This document shows positions 53,744 through 61,719 of a stretch of DNA of 64,000 nt, piece after piece. Position numbers and translations under genes: made by a program. This stretch comes from Cupriavidus sp. 2SB. Lineage in GTDB: Bacteria > Pseudomonadota > Gammaproteobacteria > Burkholderiales > Burkholderiaceae. The stretch spans positions 1-64,000 of the forward strand of contig NZ_SCMX01000014.1 in NCBI RefSeq assembly GCF_005503625.1. Direction: 5' to 3'. The notes under the pieces are model-generated. The model saw nothing but the letters and a program-made list of their open reading frames with translations, had not been told where the DNA came from and searched no databases. Position 1 is the first letter of the stretch; every line of letters starts with the position of its first letter.

Positions 53744-54742
53744 CTACTCAGCCTTGGCGCCCGAGTCCTTCACCACCTTGGCCCATTTGGCGATCTCGCT
53801 GCGTTGATACTCAGCCAGTTTCTCGGGCGTACCCAGCACGGGGTCAAGCCCGATGGTCTTGAGCTTGGCCTGGACATCGGGCAGCGTGAAAATGCGGTTG
53901 AGTTCCGTATTGAGCTTTGCCACGACATCCTTGGGCGTATTGGCTGGCGCAAATACCGCGAACCACGACGTGGCGTCATAGCCAGGCAAGCCCTGCTCGG
54001 CAATCGTCGGAATATCCGGCGCCGATGCCGAGCGCTGCGCGCTTGTCACACCCAACGCGCGCAGCTTGCCCTCCTTCACCACCGGCAGTGCCGACGGCAG
54101 GTTGTCGAACATCATCGTGATGTGTCCGCCCAGCAGGTCCGGAATGGCCATCGCCCGGCCCTTGTATGGCACGTGCGTGATCTTGGTCCCGGCCATCGTA
54201 TTGAACAGTTCGCCCGCCACATGCAGCGAGGTGCCGACGCCCGGCGTACCAAACGTCAGTTGACCCGGTTTCGACTTGGCCAGCGCAATCAGTTCCTGCA
54301 CGTTTTTCGCCGGCACCGAAGGATGCACCACCAGCACGTTCGGGGTGGATGCCAGCAGGATGACCGGCACGAAGTCCTTCACCATGTCGTACGGCATCTT
54401 GCTGTAGAGCGCGCCGTTGATCGAGTGCGTGCCCACCGTGCCGAGCGCCAGCGTATAGCCATCGGGCGGGGCCTTGGCCACAGCCTCGGCGCCAATGTTG
54501 CCGCCAGCGCCGGGCTTGTTGTCCACCACGATGGGCTGGCCGAGGCCGGTCTTCTCGGAGACGATGCGCGCGAGGATGTCCGGCGCCCCGCCGCTCGGAA
54601 AGCCCACCACGATGCGCATGGGCTTGTTCGGATAGGCATCGCTGGCCAGCACGGCAGGGGCCCACGTCGATGCAGCCGTAGTGGCTGCCGCAGCGGCCAG
54701 CATCCCCAGCACCTGCCGGCGCCGGAACATTCGATCACGCAT
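53744..54742 (-). CDS. Bug family (TctC-like) periplasmic solute receptor
   Basis: A 332-residue Bug receptor with a long signal peptide (MRDRMFRRRQVLGMLAAAAATTAAS..., twin-arginine-like). Family hallmarks are 'YPNKPMRIVVGFPSGGAPD', 'KAPPDGYTLALGTVGTHSI' and 'THVPYKGRAMAIPDLLGG'. Ribosome site CAGGAG precedes the ATG. It lies 50 bp downstream of an SDR dehydrogenase gene and in line with an IclR gene, suggesting a small catabolic module; the ligand is unknown. No tripartite transporter membrane genes are near. Confidence 0.9.
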   Translation of the reverse strand: MRDRMFRRRQVLGMLAAAAATTAASTWAPAVLASDAYPNKPMRIVVGFPSGGAPDILARIVSEKTGLGQPIVVDNKPGAGGNIGAEAVAKAPPDGYTLALGTVGTHSINGALYSKMPYDMVKDFVPVILLASTPNVLVVHPSVPAKNVQELIALAKSKPGQLTFGTPGVGTSLHVAGELFNTMAGTKITHVPYKGRAMAIPDLLGGHITMMFDNLPSALPVVKEGKLRALGVTSAQRSASAPDIPTIAEQGLPGYDATSWFAVFAPANTPKDVVAKLNTELNRIFTLPDVQAKLKTIGLDPVLGTPEKLAEYQRSEIAKWAKVVKDSGAKAE

Positions 54743-54792
54743 GGTCTGTCTCCTGAATCTTTCTTATGGATGGGTGAAACCGGTACTACGTG

Positions 54793-55608
54793 CTACACGA
54801 CGGTATTGCCGAACTCCTTGGTGACCTGATCCTGCAGACGGCGCATGCCGCGCAGCCAGCGATCATAATCCTGACCCTTGCGGCGATAGTATTCGAGTAC
54901 CTCGGGATGCGGCAGGATCAGGAAGCTCTCGCTGGCCACGCCTTCCAGCGTCTTCTCGGCAACGTGCTCGGCCGTCACCGATCCGGCCTGCAGGAACCCC
55001 TTGCGCTCGCCTTCTTCGCCGAACAGCATCTTGGTCTGCACCCCTTGCGGGCAGATGCAGCTCACCTTGATGCCCTGCTCGCCGTAGGTGATCGACAACC
55101 ACTCGGCAAAGCCGATTGCCGCATGCTTGGTTACCGCGTACGGGGCCGAGCCGATCTGCGAAAGCAGCCCCGCCGCAGATACCGTGTTGATGAAGTAGCC
55201 GTCGCCGCGCTCCAGCATCTGCGGCAGCACCGCCTTGGCCGCATGGATATGCGCCATCACATTGATTTCCCAGATACGCTGCCAGTCGTCCGCCGTCGCC
55301 TCCAGCCCCTTGCGCAGGATGATGCCGGCATTCGAGCAGAAGATGTCCACCTGGCCGAAGCGCCGGGTCGCCACATCGACCAGTCCCTGCACGGCTTCCG
55401 CATCGGCCACATCCACCCGTTGCGCAAAGACCTGGCACTCGGGCGCGGCCTCGGCAGCTTCGGCGGCCACGCGGGCAGCGCCCGCTTCGTCCAGGTCGGC
55501 CACGGCCACGCCGCTTGCACCCGCGCGTGCAAACGCCAGCACCAGTGCGCGGCCAATGCCGGTACCGCCCCCGGTCACGATCACTGTCTTGTTGCGAACT
55601 TCCATCAT
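54793..55608 (-). CDS. Short-chain dehydrogenase/reductase (SDR)
   Basis: A 271-residue classical SDR. The cofactor motif TGGGTGIGRAL lies near residues 12-22, 'ADLDEAG' suggests NAD preference, CSNAGI is the NNAG-like motif, the catalytic Ser lies near 144, and Tyr157-x3-Lys161 lies in PYAVTKHA. It would oxidise or reduce a hydroxy/keto substrate in the cytoplasm. AGGAGACG precedes two adjacent ATG codons (55608 and 55605). It is 33 bp after the IclR gene and 50 bp before the Bug gene, so the three may be one transcript. Confidence 0.92.
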   Translation of the reverse strand: MMEVRNKTVIVTGGGTGIGRALVLAFARAGASGVAVADLDEAGAARVAAEAAEAAPECQVFAQRVDVADAEAVQGLVDVATRRFGQVDIFCSNAGIILRKGLEATADDWQRIWEINVMAHIHAAKAVLPQMLERGDGYFINTVSAAGLLSQIGSAPYAVTKHAAIGFAEWLSITYGEQGIKVSCICPQGVQTKMLFGEEGERKGFLQAGSVTAEHVAEKTLEGVASESFLILPHPEVLEYYRRKGQDYDRWLRGMRRLQDQVTKEFGNTVV

Positions 55609-55641
55609 CGTCTCCTGTTCATGTTCAAGTTGAGTGTTCGG

Positions 55642-56481
55642 CTACGCTGGCTGCCATAGCCGCGAGGCCAGCGTGGCCGCCAGCTCGCGGATACGCGGCC
55701 CGAGATTGCCTTCCAGAATTTCCGGCGACAGCCGCGTCGAGGCGCCACCCACGTTGACGGCCAGCACTTCCGAGCCGTCGGGCAGGCACACTGGCGCTGC
55801 GGCGCCGCTGACCGAGCGATCCCATTCCGCATGCGCCACGCAGAAACCTCGGCGCGCATGCTCGCGCAGCGCACGCTCCACCTTGGTACGCACGCCGGGC
55901 CAACGCGAGCCATGCTGCCGCTCCAGTTCCGCGAGCACCGCCGCGCGCCGCACCGCAGGCAAGCCAGCGAGCCATGCGCGGCCCATTGCCGACGTGGCCA
56001 TCGGCAGACGCGAACCGGGCGTCAACCGCATCACCAGCGCGCCGCGCGGCTGGCACACCTCCAGGTAGAGCATGTCGTGCCGGTCCGGTACGGCCAACGC
56101 CACCGTGCATCCGGTGGCAAACGCCAGCGACTGCATCAACGGCTGCGCCACCTGCCGGATGCCGGCGCCGGACAAGTATCGCTGGCCGGGCACCATGGCA
56201 CCTTGACCTATCCGGTACTTCTCCTGGCTCTCCACGTAAACCAGATAACCGAGCGTGGCCAGCGTGTAGGTGAGCCGCGACACTGTGGGACGGGGAATAC
56301 CCGTACGCCGCGACAACTCGGCATTCCCAAGATAGTCATCATCGGGGCCGAAGGCGCGCAGAAGATCGAGTCCACGCGCCAGCGCGGTGACGAAATTACG
56401 GTCCTCGCCATCCACGGGCACGGCATTGCCCCACGGCAATGCGGCGTTGGCGGGTTGTGGAATCGAGGTCGTCCGTTTCAT
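55642..56481 (-). CDS. IclR family transcriptional regulator
   Basis: A 279-residue IclR regulator. The N-terminal winged HTH (about 28-90) is 'LRAFGPDDDYLGNAELSRRTGIPRPTVSRLTYTLATLGYL', followed by the effector domain with 'GMGRAWLAG'-like and 'RRGFCVAHAEWDRSVSGAAAPV' regions. It is first in line with the SDR and Bug genes and divergent from the liv ABC operon, so it could control either or both. Effectors of this family are usually small aromatic or carboxylic acids. Confidence 0.92.
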   Translation of the reverse strand: MKRTTSIPQPANAALPWGNAVPVDGEDRNFVTALARGLDLLRAFGPDDDYLGNAELSRRTGIPRPTVSRLTYTLATLGYLVYVESQEKYRIGQGAMVPGQRYLSGAGIRQVAQPLMQSLAFATGCTVALAVPDRHDMLYLEVCQPRGALVMRLTPGSRLPMATSAMGRAWLAGLPAVRRAAVLAELERQHGSRWPGVRTKVERALREHARRGFCVAHAEWDRSVSGAAAPVCLPDGSEVLAVNVGGASTRLSPEILEGNLGPRIRELAATLASRLWQPA

Positions 56482-56811
56482 GAGCGATTGATATCAGTTT
56501 CCATGCCCGCCCACGTCCGCTATTCAAGGAAAACATAGGGGTCATAGGCGCTGTAAATATGCGCGCGGACGCGCACCTCCAAACGCGCGATCACGCCACT
56601 TGCACGCTGAAATCAGGGAATACACCGACGATGTACGGTACTTCGCGGTCGCCCTATTTCGCGTATCGGAATAGTACGTCCGATTGCTTGACGCTTGCCA
56701 AAACGCTATGCAAAGTCGCCTCAAACGAAAACGAACGACCGTGCGAGAACGACACGGCGACAGAGACCGCAGCGGGTGCCGTCACGGCAACCCCACGCAA
56801 GGAGACAGCGC
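56482..56811. promoter_or_regulatory. Divergent promoter region of iclR and the liv operon
   Basis: A 330-bp gap holding the start signals for both directions. The liv side ends with the strong ribosome site AAGGAGACAGCGC. A GTTTCC...GGAAAAC pair (about 56498-56535) is a possible but weak operator. No consensus promoter is convincing. Confidence 0.4.
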
Positions 56812-57675
56812 ATGGCATTGTTTTTCCAGCAGTTCCTCAATGGCCTCACGCTCGGCGGCGTCTATAGCCTGGTGGCATTGGGGTTGACCCTCGTCTACGG
56901 CATCCTGCACGTACCCAACTTCGCGCACGGTGCGTTCTACATGGCGGGCGCCTATGTGTCGTACTACGCAATGACCACGCTCGGCCTCAACTACTGGCTG
57001 GCCATGCTGGCCGCCGCAGTGGTGGTGGCCGTGCTGTCGATGCTGGCCGACCGGCTGGTCTTTCATCCGCTGCGCAATGCGCCCGAGGTGCACGACATGA
57101 TTGCCGCCATCGGCATCCTGCTGTTCCTCGAAGCGGGTGCGCAGGCGCTGTGGGGCGCGGACTTCCACCGCATGCCCACGCCGTACGGCCAGATGGTGGA
57201 ACTGTTCGGCCTGACCGCGCCGTTGCAGCGTCTGCTGATCATCGTGGCCGCGTTCGGGCTGATGGTGCTGCTGCATCTCTTCCTCACACGCACGGTCACC
57301 GGCTCGACGATCGTTGCCATGGCACAGAACCGTGAAGGTGCCGCGCTCGTCGGCATCGACGCCACGCGCGTCACGCTGCTTGTCTTCGCCATCTCGGGCG
57401 CACTGGCCGCGATCGCCGCCACGCTCTACGCACCGATCAACCTGGTCTACCCGAGCATGGGCAACCTGGTCATCACCAAGGCGTTCGTGATCATCATCCT
57501 CGGCGGCATGGGCAGCATTCCCGGCGCCATCGTGGGCGGACTGATCATCGGCATGGCCGAGAGTTTTGGCGGGTTCTATATCTCGACCGACTACAAGGAC
57601 ATCATCGCCTTCCTGCTGCTTGTGATCATCCTGTCGGTGCGTCCGCAGGGCCTGTTCGCCAGCAAGGCCGCCTGA
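56812..57675 (+). CDS. livH: Branched-chain amino acid-type ABC transporter permease (LivH-like)
   Basis: A 287-residue inner-membrane permease with about eight helices. It has the LivH start 'LFFQQFLNGLTLGGVYSLVALGLTLVYGILHVPNFAHGAF' pattern and the loop 'AMAQNREGAALVGIDATRV' that couples to the ATPase. It would form the channel with LivM. First gene of the five-gene operon; its TGA overlaps the ribosome site of livM. The substrate of such systems in this group is often an aromatic or other carboxylate rather than a branched-chain amino acid, so the symbol marks family only. Confidence 0.92.
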   Translation: MALFFQQFLNGLTLGGVYSLVALGLTLVYGILHVPNFAHGAFYMAGAYVSYYAMTTLGLNYWLAMLAAAVVVAVLSMLADRLVFHPLRNAPEVHDMIAAIGILLFLEAGAQALWGADFHRMPTPYGQMVELFGLTAPLQRLLIIVAAFGLMVLLHLFLTRTVTGSTIVAMAQNREGAALVGIDATRVTLLVFAISGALAAIAATLYAPINLVYPSMGNLVITKAFVIIILGGMGSIPGAIVGGLIIGMAESFGGFYISTDYKDIIAFLLLVIILSVRPQGLFASKAA

Positions 57676-57686
57676 GGAGAACACAC

Positions 57687-58715
57687 ATGAAAGCCATTCA
57701 GGGAAAGGCTGGCTGGATCCTGCTGCTGGCCGCTGCCATCGCGTTTCCGCTACTCGTGCCGAACAGTTACTTCCTGTCGGTGATGACGCTGGCGTTCATC
57801 ACTGCCATCGCTACGCTCGGACTCAATCTTCTGACCGGCTATACCGGCCAGCTCAACCTCGCGCACGGCGGCTTCATGGCCATTGGCGCCTATACGCTCG
57901 GCATCCTGACGGTCGATCACCAGATGCCCTTCTGGCTGGCCTTCGTGCTCGCGCCCATGATCTGCATGGTGCTGGGTTACGTGGTGGGCGTGGTCTCGTT
58001 GCGGCTCAAGGGACACTACTTCTCGATCTTCACGCTCTGCGTGGGCTACATCATCTATCTCCTCATCGAGAAATGGGAAAGCCTGACGCACGGCGCCGTG
58101 GGCCTGATCGGCATTCCGGTGCCGGCCGCAGTGGGTCCGCTCGTATTCGATAACGTGCAGAGCCAGTACTACCTCGTGCTGTTCTTCCTGGCCGTCGGCA
58201 CGTTCGTCATGCATCGCATCGTCAGTTCCCTGCTGGGCCGCAGCTTCCTGGCCGTGCGCAACAGCGATGCGCTGGCCGAAGCGCTCGGCATCAACCTGAT
58301 GCGCACCAAGGTACTGTCGTTCGTGCTGTCGGTGGGCTATGCCGGCCTGGCCGGTGCGCTCTACGCAGGGCAAGTGCGATTTCTCGGGCCCGATATCGCG
58401 CGTACCGACTACACGTTCGACATGGTGATGTCGATGCTGGTGGGCGGCACCGGCACGCTGCTCGGCCCGCTGCTTGGCGCGGTGCTCGTACCGTGGGTCA
58501 CGCAGACGCTGCAGTTCCTGCAGGACTACCGCATGCTGGTGTTCGGCCCGGTGCTGATCCTGCTGATCATCTTCGTGCCCGACGGTATCGTGGGCACCTT
58601 CCTCAAACGCCAGGCGCGCCGCGCCGCCGCGCAACGCCGTGGCCAGATGGCGGCTTCGCGCCCCGCGCAGCCCGCGCCCGTCGCCACCACCCGTCCGGGA
58701 GCCGAGAATGCTTGA
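57687..58715 (+). CDS. livM: Branched-chain amino acid-type ABC transporter permease (LivM-like)
   Basis: A 342-residue permease with about ten helices. LivM hallmarks are 'LGLNLLTGYTGQLNLAHGGFMAIGAYT' and the coupling loop 'GRSFLAVRNSDALAEALGINL'. The C-terminus has an Arg/Ala/Pro-rich cytoplasmic tail of about 40 residues, longer than usual. GAGGAG precedes its ATG, and its last 8 bases overlap the livG-like gene. It pairs with LivH as the membrane domain. Confidence 0.92.
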   Translation: MKAIQGKAGWILLLAAAIAFPLLVPNSYFLSVMTLAFITAIATLGLNLLTGYTGQLNLAHGGFMAIGAYTLGILTVDHQMPFWLAFVLAPMICMVLGYVVGVVSLRLKGHYFSIFTLCVGYIIYLLIEKWESLTHGAVGLIGIPVPAAVGPLVFDNVQSQYYLVLFFLAVGTFVMHRIVSSLLGRSFLAVRNSDALAEALGINLMRTKVLSFVLSVGYAGLAGALYAGQVRFLGPDIARTDYTFDMVMSMLVGGTGTLLGPLLGAVLVPWVTQTLQFLQDYRMLVFGPVLILLIIFVPDGIVGTFLKRQARRAAAQRRGQMAASRPAQPAPVATTRPGAENA

Positions 58716-59472
58716 AGTCCGCAACCTGACCCGGAAGTTCGGCGGCCTCACTGCCGTCAACGATGTCTCCATCACGTTCGAGGCTGGCCATATCAACGCG
58801 ATCATCGGCCCCAACGGTGCCGGCAAGACCACGTTCTTCAACCTGATTGCGGGCACGCATGCGCCGACATCGGGCCAGATCCTGTTCAAGGGCCAGGACG
58901 TGGCCGGCCTGCGCGCCGACCAGATCGCCCGGCTCGGCGTGGCGCGTACGTTCCAGGCCACGGCGCTGTTCGACCGCGCCACGGTGCTCGACAACCTGAT
59001 CGTCGGTCATCGCCTGCGCACCACGTCGAACCTGGCCGATGTGCTGTTCAATACGCGACGTCTGCGCGAGGAAGAAAGGCTGTGCCGCGAAAAGGCCGAG
59101 GAAGCGCTGGACTTCGTGGGCCTCTCGCATCTCGCCCATGAGGTAGCTGCCGATATCACGCAGGAGGCACGCAAACGCGTGGCCTTTGCGCTGGCACTCG
59201 CGACCGATCCGGAACTGCTGTTGCTCGACGAACCCGCTGGCGGCGTGAACCCCGAGGAAACCGTGGGCCTGGCCGAACTGATCCGCAAGATGGTGCGCCA
59301 TGGCAAGACCGTCTGCCTGATCGAACACAAGATGGACATGATCATGCGGCTGGCAGACAAGATCATGGTGCTCAACTACGGCGAGAAGATTGCCGAAGGC
59401 ACACCCGCGCAAGTGCAGCAGGACCCGCGCGTCATCGAAGCCTATCTGGGAGCCGATCATGTTGCAGCTTGA
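58708..59472 (+). CDS. livG: Branched-chain amino acid-type ABC transporter ATPase (LivG-like)
   Basis: A 254-residue ATPase. Walker A is GPNGAGKT, Walker B is LLLLDEP, the Q-loop is FQAT, and the switch is IEHKMD, with the LivG-specific end 'AEGTPAQVQQDPRVIEAYLGAD'. The ABC signature is abnormal: where LivG has LSYGQQRRL or similar, this protein reads ITQEARKRV, losing the Ser-x-Gly-Gln core. The partner LivF-like ATPase keeps a normal signature, so one of the two composite sites may be weakened. It overlaps livM by 8 bp and the livF-like gene by 14 bp. Confidence 0.92.
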   Translation: MLEVRNLTRKFGGLTAVNDVSITFEAGHINAIIGPNGAGKTTFFNLIAGTHAPTSGQILFKGQDVAGLRADQIARLGVARTFQATALFDRATVLDNLIVGHRLRTTSNLADVLFNTRRLREEERLCREKAEEALDFVGLSHLAHEVAADITQEARKRVAFALALATDPELLLLDEPAGGVNPEETVGLAELIRKMVRHGKTVCLIEHKMDMIMRLADKIMVLNYGEKIAEGTPAQVQQDPRVIEAYLGADHVAA

Positions 59473-60166
59473 ACGCGTCTCGCTGTCCTATGGCAGCTTC
59501 CGCGCCCTCGACAATATTTCGCTGCATGCCAAGGCCGGCGAACTGGTGGTGCTGCTCGGCGCCAACGGTGCGGGCAAGAGTTCGATCTTCCTCGCGATGA
59601 GCGGCATCCATCGCACCAGCGGCGGCAGCATGCGCTTTGACGGACGCGAACTGAGCGGCATGAAACCGTCCCAGATCGTGCAGGCGGGACTCGTGCACTG
59701 CCCCGAAGGCCGCAAGCTGTTTCCGGCCATGACCGTGGAGAAGAACCTGACGCTGGGCGCCTACGTGCACCGCCGCGACAAGGCTGCCATCCGGAGCACG
59801 CTCGAAGAGGTCTACGAGATGTTCCCGATCCTGCAGCAGAAGAAGGACGACCCGGCCGGCTCGCTCTCCGGTGGGCAGCAGCAGATGGTGGCACTGGGCC
59901 GCGCACTGATGGGCCGCCCGCGCGCACTGCTGCTCGACGAACCGTCGCTGGGTCTGGCACCGCTGGTGGTCAAGCAGATGTTCGAGGTGATCCAGCGCAT
60001 CAACCGCGCGGGCACCACGGTACTGCTGGCCGAACAGAACGCCTACGCTGCACTCGGCATCGCGCACCGCGCATACGTGATCGAAAACGGCCGCATCGTG
60101 ATGGAAGGTGATCGCGATGCGCTGTTGAAGGATGAGGGGGTGAGGAAGGCGTATATCGGGGGGTAG
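59459..60166 (+). CDS. livF: Branched-chain amino acid-type ABC transporter ATPase (LivF-like)
   Basis: A 235-residue ATPase with Walker A GANGAGKS, the LivF hallmark 'VHCPEGRKLFPAMTVEKNL', signature LSGGQQQM, Walker B LLLDEPSLGLAP and switch AEQNAYAAL. All catalytic motifs are intact. It partners with LivG at the inner membrane. The start is the ATG at 59459, inside the end of livG. Copy E of the interspersed repeat follows its stop and separates it from the substrate-binding protein gene. Confidence 0.93.
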   Translation: MLQLERVSLSYGSFRALDNISLHAKAGELVVLLGANGAGKSSIFLAMSGIHRTSGGSMRFDGRELSGMKPSQIVQAGLVHCPEGRKLFPAMTVEKNLTLGAYVHRRDKAAIRSTLEEVYEMFPILQQKKDDPAGSLSGGQQQMVALGRALMGRPRALLLDEPSLGLAPLVVKQMFEVIQRINRAGTTVLLAEQNAYAALGIAHRAYVIENGRIVMEGDRDALLKDEGVRKAYIGG

Positions 60167-60189
60167 TTGTTTTCCCTCCGCTTGTGTGA

Positions 60190-60318
60190 CTCCCCTCTCC
60201 CGCCAAGCGGGAGAGGGGTTGGGGGAGAGGGCCGGAAGTTCTGCTTGCCGACATTGGCAGTTTGAACTGCTTACCCTCTCCCCCGCCCCTCTCCCGCGTG
60301 CGGGAGAGGGGAGAAAGC
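60190..60318. repeat. Paired-hairpin intergenic repeat, copy E, within the liv operon
   Basis: Hairpin 1 (CTCCCCTCTCCCGC, CAA, complement), then TTGGGGGAGAGGGCC, a GGAAGTTCTGCTTGCCGAC segment, a spacer, CCCTCTCCCCCGCCCC and hairpin 2 ending GGGGAGAAAGCC. It occupies nearly all the 189-bp gap between the livF-like and livJ-like genes. Confidence 0.9.
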
Positions 60319-60355
60319 CATCAGCAAAATACAAAACATCGACAGGAGACAGCAC

Positions 60356-61528
60356 ATGCAAACCAAACCACTGGGTCGTTTCTTCGCATTGGCCGCGTGC
60401 GCCGCGGCAGCATTCATCGCTTCCTCGCCCGCGCTGGCGCAGGAAGTGGTCAAGATCGGCTACACCGGCCCGCTGTCCGGCGGCGCCGCGCTGTACGGCA
60501 AGAATGTGCTGTCGGGCATCCAGATGGCCGTTGACGAGATCAACGCTGGTGGGCTGCAGGTGAACGGCAAGAAGGTGAAGCTCGAAGTCGTGGCGCTCGA
60601 TGACAAGTACGCGCCGGCGGAGGCCGCCATCAATGCGCGCCGTCTGGTGCAGCAGCACAAGACGCCAGCGGTGTTCGTGCCGCACTCGGGCGGCATCTTC
60701 GCGCTGCAGGCGTTCAACGAGCAGGAGAAATTCCTGGTCATGGCCTATTCGAGCGTGCCGCGCATCACCGACGCCGGCAACAAGCTCACGATCCGTATCC
60801 CGCCGGCCTACACGGGCTACATCGAGCCGTTCGTCAAGGCGCAGATGAAGCGCTATGGCAAGAACGTGGCGCTGGTGCCGGCCGACCACGACTACGCCAA
60901 GGCCTGGGTCCAGGCATTCGTGCCGGCGTGGGAAGGTGCGGGCGGCAAGGTCGTGGGCAATAACCCGATGTCGTACACCAAGGCCACCGATTTCTACACC
61001 GGCGTGTCGCGCGCCATCGCCGACAAACCCGATGTGATGTTCGTCGGCGGCCCGTCGGAGCCGACCGCGCTCGTCGTGAAGCAGGCGCGTGAGCTGGGCT
61101 TCAAGGGTGGCTTCATCATCATGGATCAGGCCAAGATGGACGAGATGTCGCGCGTGACCAATGGTCTGGCGCTGCTCGAAGGATCGATCGGTGTGATGCC
61201 GCTGGTCAACGATGCCCGTCCGATGGCGCAAGCCTACAACGCACGCTACAAGAAGCTGCACGATGGCCGCGATGCCACCACGGAGATGTCGCTGAACTAC
61301 ACGATGACATGGGCGCTGGCCAATGCAATGAAGCTCGCTGGCACCACGACCGATTCGGCTGCCATCCGCGCCAAGATGCCCGACGCGATGAAGGCGCTGC
61401 CGAAGGAAGTGAATCCGAACGAAGTGGAGGGTATCGACGCCAAGGGCGGTTCGGTAGCCGACACCGTGGTGGGCTGGGTGCAGAAGGGCAAGATCGAGCC
61501 GGTGCGCCTGTCTGAACTGGCGAAGTGA
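60356..61528 (+). CDS. ABC transporter periplasmic substrate-binding protein (LivJ/LivK-like)
   Basis: A 390-residue periplasmic receptor of the amino-acid/amide family. The signal peptide is residues 1-27 (ending PALAQ). The mature start 'EVVKIGYTGPLSGGAALYGKN' and 'DEINAGGLQVNGKKVKLEVVALDDKYAPAEA' are typical of LivJ-like proteins. It would deliver substrate to the LivHM permease. Ribosome site CAGGAGACAGCAC precedes the ATG. The protein shares little beyond the general family pattern with true LivJ, so urea, amide or aromatic ligands are possible. Confidence 0.92.
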   Translation: MQTKPLGRFFALAACAAAAFIASSPALAQEVVKIGYTGPLSGGAALYGKNVLSGIQMAVDEINAGGLQVNGKKVKLEVVALDDKYAPAEAAINARRLVQQHKTPAVFVPHSGGIFALQAFNEQEKFLVMAYSSVPRITDAGNKLTIRIPPAYTGYIEPFVKAQMKRYGKNVALVPADHDYAKAWVQAFVPAWEGAGGKVVGNNPMSYTKATDFYTGVSRAIADKPDVMFVGGPSEPTALVVKQARELGFKGGFIIMDQAKMDEMSRVTNGLALLEGSIGVMPLVNDARPMAQAYNARYKKLHDGRDATTEMSLNYTMTWALANAMKLAGTTTDSAAIRAKMPDAMKALPKEVNPNEVEGIDAKGGSVADTVVGWVQKGKIEPVRLSELAK

Positions 61529-61653
61529 TTTGCCAGTGATGCACGGCTGAAGAAGAGAGAGGCGGAGGGGGAGATGTACCCTGCTGGCGGGTTAGCCAGT
61601 GCAGTAGCAATCGCAACATCAGCAGTGAAAAAATCGTAGTGGAGAGAAACGAA

Positions 61654-61692
61654 GGGCGTCCGGTACTGATACCGGACGCCCTTTGCCTTTTG
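61654..61692. terminator. Strong bidirectional rho-independent terminator
   Basis: A 12-bp perfect stem (GGGCGTCCGGTA/TACCGGACGCCC) with loop CTGA is followed by TTTGCCTTTT on the plus strand. It lies between the convergent livJ-like and glutamine-rich protein genes and would stop both. Confidence 0.92.
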
Positions 61693-61719
61693 TGCCTGCC
61701 GATCCGATGCCTGCGGATA

